Shown here piece by piece: positions 5,394 to 7,523 of a stretch of DNA of 7,523 nt; the stretch's first letter is position 1, and each line of letters opens with the position of its first letter. The notes under the pieces are model-generated. The model was not told the DNA's origin. It was given only the letters and a program-made list of their open reading frames with translations, and did not search any database. The stretch lies in NCBI GenBank assembly GCA_017458025.1, contig JAFTGG010000138.1, forward strand, positions 1-7,523. Reading direction: 5' to 3'. The position numbers and the translations under genes were made by a program. The stretch comes from Oscillospiraceae bacterium. Lineage in GTDB: Bacteria > Bacillota > Clostridia > Oscillospirales > Oscillospiraceae.

Positions 5394-6806
5394 ATGGAGA
5401 ACAAAAAAGAAAAGCAAATCAAAGCGATCAACCCAATGCTGTTTCTGGTCATTATCCTGCTGGTCGTGGCGGTCATGTCCTACATCATCCCCGCGGGCAG
5501 CTACGAGCGTGTATGGAACGATGAGGTCGAGCGCGAGCTGGTCGTCCCCAACAGCTACCATAGCGTCGACCGCAATCCCACGACGCCGTTCCTGCTTCTC
5601 ATGTCCGTGACGCTGGGCATGCAGAACGCCGCTTACATCATCTTCTTTCTGCTGATCATCGGCGGTATGTTCGCGATTCTGAACGCCACGGGCGCCATCA
5701 ACAACGGCATGGCGAACGTGGTGCGGAGCATGAAGGGCCGCGAGCTGCTCATGATCCCCGTGACGATGATCGTCTTTGGCTGCGGCAGCGCGTTTTGCGC
5801 GAACTTTGAGGAGTTTCTCGCGTTTGTGCCGCTGGTGCTGGCCGTGTGCCTTTCTATGGGCTTTGACTCCCTGACGGCGGTCGGTATCATCTTCTGCGCC
5901 GCGGCCTCGGGCTACGGCGGCGCGATCACCAACGCGTTTACCACCGGCGTCGCGCAGGGCATCGCGGGGCTGCCGATGTTCTCCGGCATGGGCCTGCGCG
6001 TGGCGCTGTTCATCACGCTGCTCGCCGCCAGCATCGTCTATGTCATGTGGCATGCCCGCCGCGTGAAGAAGAATCCCGAGCTCAGCTCCACCTATGAGCA
6101 GGATCGCCTCACGGCGCAGAACGTCGCGCTGGACGTCGACTCGGTCGAACCGCTGACCGGCCGGCAGAAGGCGGTGCTCGTCATCTTTATCCTTGGTATC
6201 GCGTTCACCGTCTGGGGCATCGTCTCCCAGGGCTACTACATTGACGAGCTCGCCGCGATCTTCCTTGCCATCGGCATCATCGGCGGCATCGTCGGCGGGC
6301 TGAAGCCGAGCCAGATCTGCGACGAGTTTGAAAAGGGCTGCGTCAACATGCTCTTCCCCTGCATCATGATCGGACTTGCCAACGCGGTCATCGTGCTGCT
6401 GCAGGACGCCTGCATCATGGATACCATCATCTACGCGCTCTCCAGCGTGCTGAACAACCTCTCCTCCACTGTGGCGGCGTGGGGCATGTTCGTCGTGCAG
6501 GACCTGTTCAACGTGCTGGTGCCCTCCGGCTCCGGCCAGGCGGCGATCACGATGCCGATCATGGCGCCGCTGGCGGATATGCTGGGTCTCACGCGCCAGA
6601 CCGCGGTGCTGGCCTTCCAGATGGGCGACGCGTTCACCAACGTCATGGCGCCGACCGGCGGCGAGATCCTCGCGGCGCTGGCGATGTGCGGCGGTATCTC
6701 GTTCAAGAAGTGGATGAAGTACCTTGCCCCGCTGTTTGCGATATGGTGGGTCATCGCTTTCGTGTTCCTCGCCATCGCGGTCAACATCGGCTACGGCCCG
6801 TTCTGA
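5394..6806 (+). CDS. yfcC: YfcC-family (DcuC/PF03606-type) membrane carrier
   Basis: This 470-residue membrane protein has roughly eleven to twelve hydrophobic segments and matches the YfcC family of anaerobic carriers, related to DcuC C4-dicarboxylate carriers and often annotated as basic amino acid antiporters. Conserved motifs are visible: IIPAGSYER near the first segment (31-39), the re-entrant-type GYGGAITNAFT (173-183), and in the second half VPSGSGQAAITMP (376-388) and MAPTGGEI (418-425). A central soluble loop (about 222-258) separates the two halves. The start is ATG 5394, with AAGGAGG (5381-5387) 6 nt ahead; an in-frame GTG at 5367 is less likely. It follows the dipeptidase by 34 nt with no terminator between, so it is cotranscribed. 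The pairing suggests import of peptides or amino acids handled by the dipeptidase, but the substrate is unproven. Confidence 0.92.
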   Translation: MENKKEKQIKAINPMLFLVIILLVVAVMSYIIPAGSYERVWNDEVERELVVPNSYHSVDRNPTTPFLLLMSVTLGMQNAAYIIFFLLIIGGMFAILNATGAINNGMANVVRSMKGRELLMIPVTMIVFGCGSAFCANFEEFLAFVPLVLAVCLSMGFDSLTAVGIIFCAAASGYGGAITNAFTTGVAQGIAGLPMFSGMGLRVALFITLLAASIVYVMWHARRVKKNPELSSTYEQDRLTAQNVALDVDSVEPLTGRQKAVLVIFILGIAFTVWGIVSQGYYIDELAAIFLAIGIIGGIVGGLKPSQICDEFEKGCVNMLFPCIMIGLANAVIVLLQDACIMDTIIYALSSVLNNLSSTVAAWGMFVVQDLFNVLVPSGSGQAAITMPIMAPLADMLGLTRQTAVLAFQMGDAFTNVMAPTGGEILAALAMCGGISFKKWMKYLAPLFAIWWVIAFVFLAIAVNIGYGPF

Positions 6807-6841
6807 TACTTTTCTTCGGACCGTCAAAGATATTCTGCAAA

Positions 6842-6878
6842 GCAGCGCCCGCGGAGCACAGTGCTCCGCGGGCGCTGC
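6842..6878 (+). terminator. large GC-rich hairpin after the carrier gene
   Basis: GCAGCGCCCGCGGAGCAC (6842-6859) and 6861-6878 are exact reverse complements around a single base; in RNA the stem would be about 16 bp with a 5-nt loop. It lies 35 nt after the yfcC stop, where a terminator is expected. No T-run follows, so termination may be imperfect, or the hairpin may instead protect the mRNA 3' end. Confidence 0.55.
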
Positions 6879-6905
6879 CGATCGCACGGACGAGGCGCCG
6901 CCACT

Positions 6906-6954
6906 GGCGGCATCTATCGGATAAAAAGCGTAAGCTTTTCATTGATAATCGTAT
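6906..6954 (+). repeat. right copy of ~50-bp inverted repeat flanking the four-gene block
   Basis: 6906-6939 is identical over 34 bp to the reverse complement of 1781-1814; weaker similarity extends to 6954. The hairpin of this copy is degraded: the left arm CTATCGGATAAAAAGC is intact, but the right arm keeps only GCTTTT before diverging. It can therefore no longer form the full 16-bp stem seen in the left copy. Confidence 0.8.
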
Positions 6955-7012
6955 GAGTACCAAGGAAACGGATCGGGACGTTGCGGCCCTTTACGACAGG
7001 CCGCTATTGGCG

Positions 7013-7051
7013 AAAATAAAGACGCACACCCCAACCAAAGGGCGCGCGTCT
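7013..7051 (-). terminator. intrinsic terminator, minus strand
   Basis: On the minus strand AGACGCGCGCC (7041-7051) pairs with GGTGTGCGTCT (7020-7030) through 11 bp including two G-T wobbles, with a 10-nt loop, and is followed by TTTATTTT (7013-7020). It fits the end of the transcript of the helix-turn-helix gene, although about 150 nt beyond its stop codon, leaving a long 3' untranslated region. Confidence 0.65.
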
Positions 7052-7202
7052 GACCGTCTTTGCAGATATAGCTTTTTTATTGAGACGATTCCGGGGCGCA
7101 CAAGCAGTGAACTACCATTTATCGAGCCCCTGCGCACCGAACGGCACGCGCGGCGGCGCGAGAGGGCGCGTCCACCACAGGGCAATTTCCCCTGAGTGCT
7201 CT

Positions 7203-7523
7203 TTATACGGGCTCAATGGCGATCGTCACGCGCACCTTTCCGTAGAGGTCGTGCATCGTACGGACGACGTCGCCCACGGAGTTCGCTGCGCCGTCGACTG
7301 TCACGGCCACGGCGTCTCCTGCGTCCGCGGAGGCTGCTGCGTCGCCGGATTCCGGACGAGAGATCGAGGCGACCCACTTTTTCCACTCCAGCAGCACCGC
7401 GTCGGGAATGCGGCCGCCGCGGCTCATGGGGTATTCCAAGCCCTCGCGCCGGATATAGCGGTAGAGGGTGTGCTGCGAAATGTTGAACAGGTCGTTCGCA
7501 ATGGCGGAGGTGCCGACGCCGAA
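7203..7523 (-). CDS. helix-turn-helix DNA-binding protein, 3' part only
   Basis: The minus-strand frame is open to the right edge, so the 5' end is outside the window; 106 residues and the TAA stop (7203-7205) are visible. The visible part begins with a helix-turn-helix-like stretch, GVGTSAIANDLFNISQHTLYRYIRR, with the feel of an excisionase/MerR-type or small-terminase-type winged helix. IPDAVLLEWKKWV follows. The middle (about residues 50-80) is low-complexity, rich in Ala, Asp and Gly. The tail VVRTMHDLYGKVRVTIAIEPV is a short beta-like segment. A TTG at 7439 is in frame but is not a believable start, because the HTH homology lies upstream of it. I do not recognise the family; a regulatory role is inferred only from the HTH. 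It is oriented away from the four-gene block. Confidence 0.65.
   Translation of the reverse strand, partial: FGVGTSAIANDLFNISQHTLYRYIRREGLEYPMSRGGRIPDAVLLEWKKWVASISRPESGDAAASADAGDAVAVTVDGAANSVGDVVRTMHDLYGKVRVTIAIEPV

Larger units (their letters stand above)
6807..7202. other. intergenic region without a convincing gene
   Basis: About 400 nt between converging genes. It holds the GC hairpin, the right repeat copy, a small hairpin GCGGCC/GGCCGC (6983-7004) and a minus-strand terminator. A plus-strand frame from ATG 6953 to TGA 7195 (80 codons) has no ribosome binding site and a composition typical of non-coding GC-rich DNA. The stretch 7052-7202 contains nothing I can name. Confidence 0.6.

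Noticed and set aside
5082..6887. 601-codon open frame on the minus strand
   Set aside because: It lies opposite the 3' end of pepD and all of yfcC. Its translation is dominated by Arg, His, Asp and Ala without any domain, as expected from the antisense of GC-rich codons.
6479..7195. Plus-strand frame running from inside yfcC to 7195
   Set aside because: The part inside yfcC is an alternate-frame shadow, and the part after it (possible ATG at 6953) has no ribosome binding site and crosses the minus-strand terminator.
7180..7202. Weak hairpin CAGGG/CCCTG just past the HTH gene stop
   Set aside because: The stem is short and no T-run follows on the minus strand. The hairpin at 7013-7051 is a far better terminator.

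Overview
The window looks like an accessory segment of a Bacillota genome, most likely an anaerobic Clostridia-type bacterium. The evidence is the strong AGGAGG-type ribosome binding sites, near-perfect sigma-A promoters (TTGACA-N17-TATAAT), a YfcC-family carrier, and decayed Crp/Fnr and ferredoxin genes of a kind common in anaerobes. The genes around 3.9-6.8 kb are clearly more GC-rich than the recombinase region at the left, so the window looks compositionally patchy. No rRNA, tRNA or CRISPR array was found.

Layout: (1) 1-1108, mobile-type DNA on the minus strand. This holds the first nine codons of a gene leaving the window (possibly an IS256-type transposase), a 14-bp-arm palindrome, and an intact tyrosine recombinase with its own promoter. 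(2) 1233-1765, a gene graveyard. The 3' end of a Crp/Fnr-type regulator (minus) and the 3' end of a 4Fe-4S ferredoxin-like protein (plus) survive on either side of a 169-bp element with 21-bp imperfect terminal inverted repeats. Both genes lack their 5' parts, exactly where the element sits. (3) 1852-6806, an intact four-gene block: an EamA/DMT transporter (minus), a divergent TetR regulator (plus), then an M20C dipeptidase (PepD-like) and a YfcC-family carrier forming a two-gene operon (plus). (4) 6807-7523, an intergenic stretch with a large GC hairpin, a repeat copy and a minus-strand terminator, followed by the 3' part of a helix-turn-helix protein gene.

The four-gene block appears to be one regulon. 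A palindrome centred on ATAATCATGATTAT occurs twice, once in the eamA-tetR intergenic region and once ahead of the dipeptidase. In both places its first half is the -10 hexamer of a perfect TTGACA-N17-TATAAT promoter, in the same phase. The simplest reading is that TetR represses both the EamA transporter and the peptidase-carrier operon. A functional guess is uptake of peptides or amino acids by the YfcC-type carrier, cleavage by the dipeptidase, and relief of excess product by the EamA exporter.

The same block is bracketed by inverted copies of a roughly 50-bp repeat (1765-1814 and 6906-6954; 34 bp identical), each containing a hairpin. These could be bidirectional terminators of a dispersed repeat family or the boundaries of a unit that moved or inverted as a whole.
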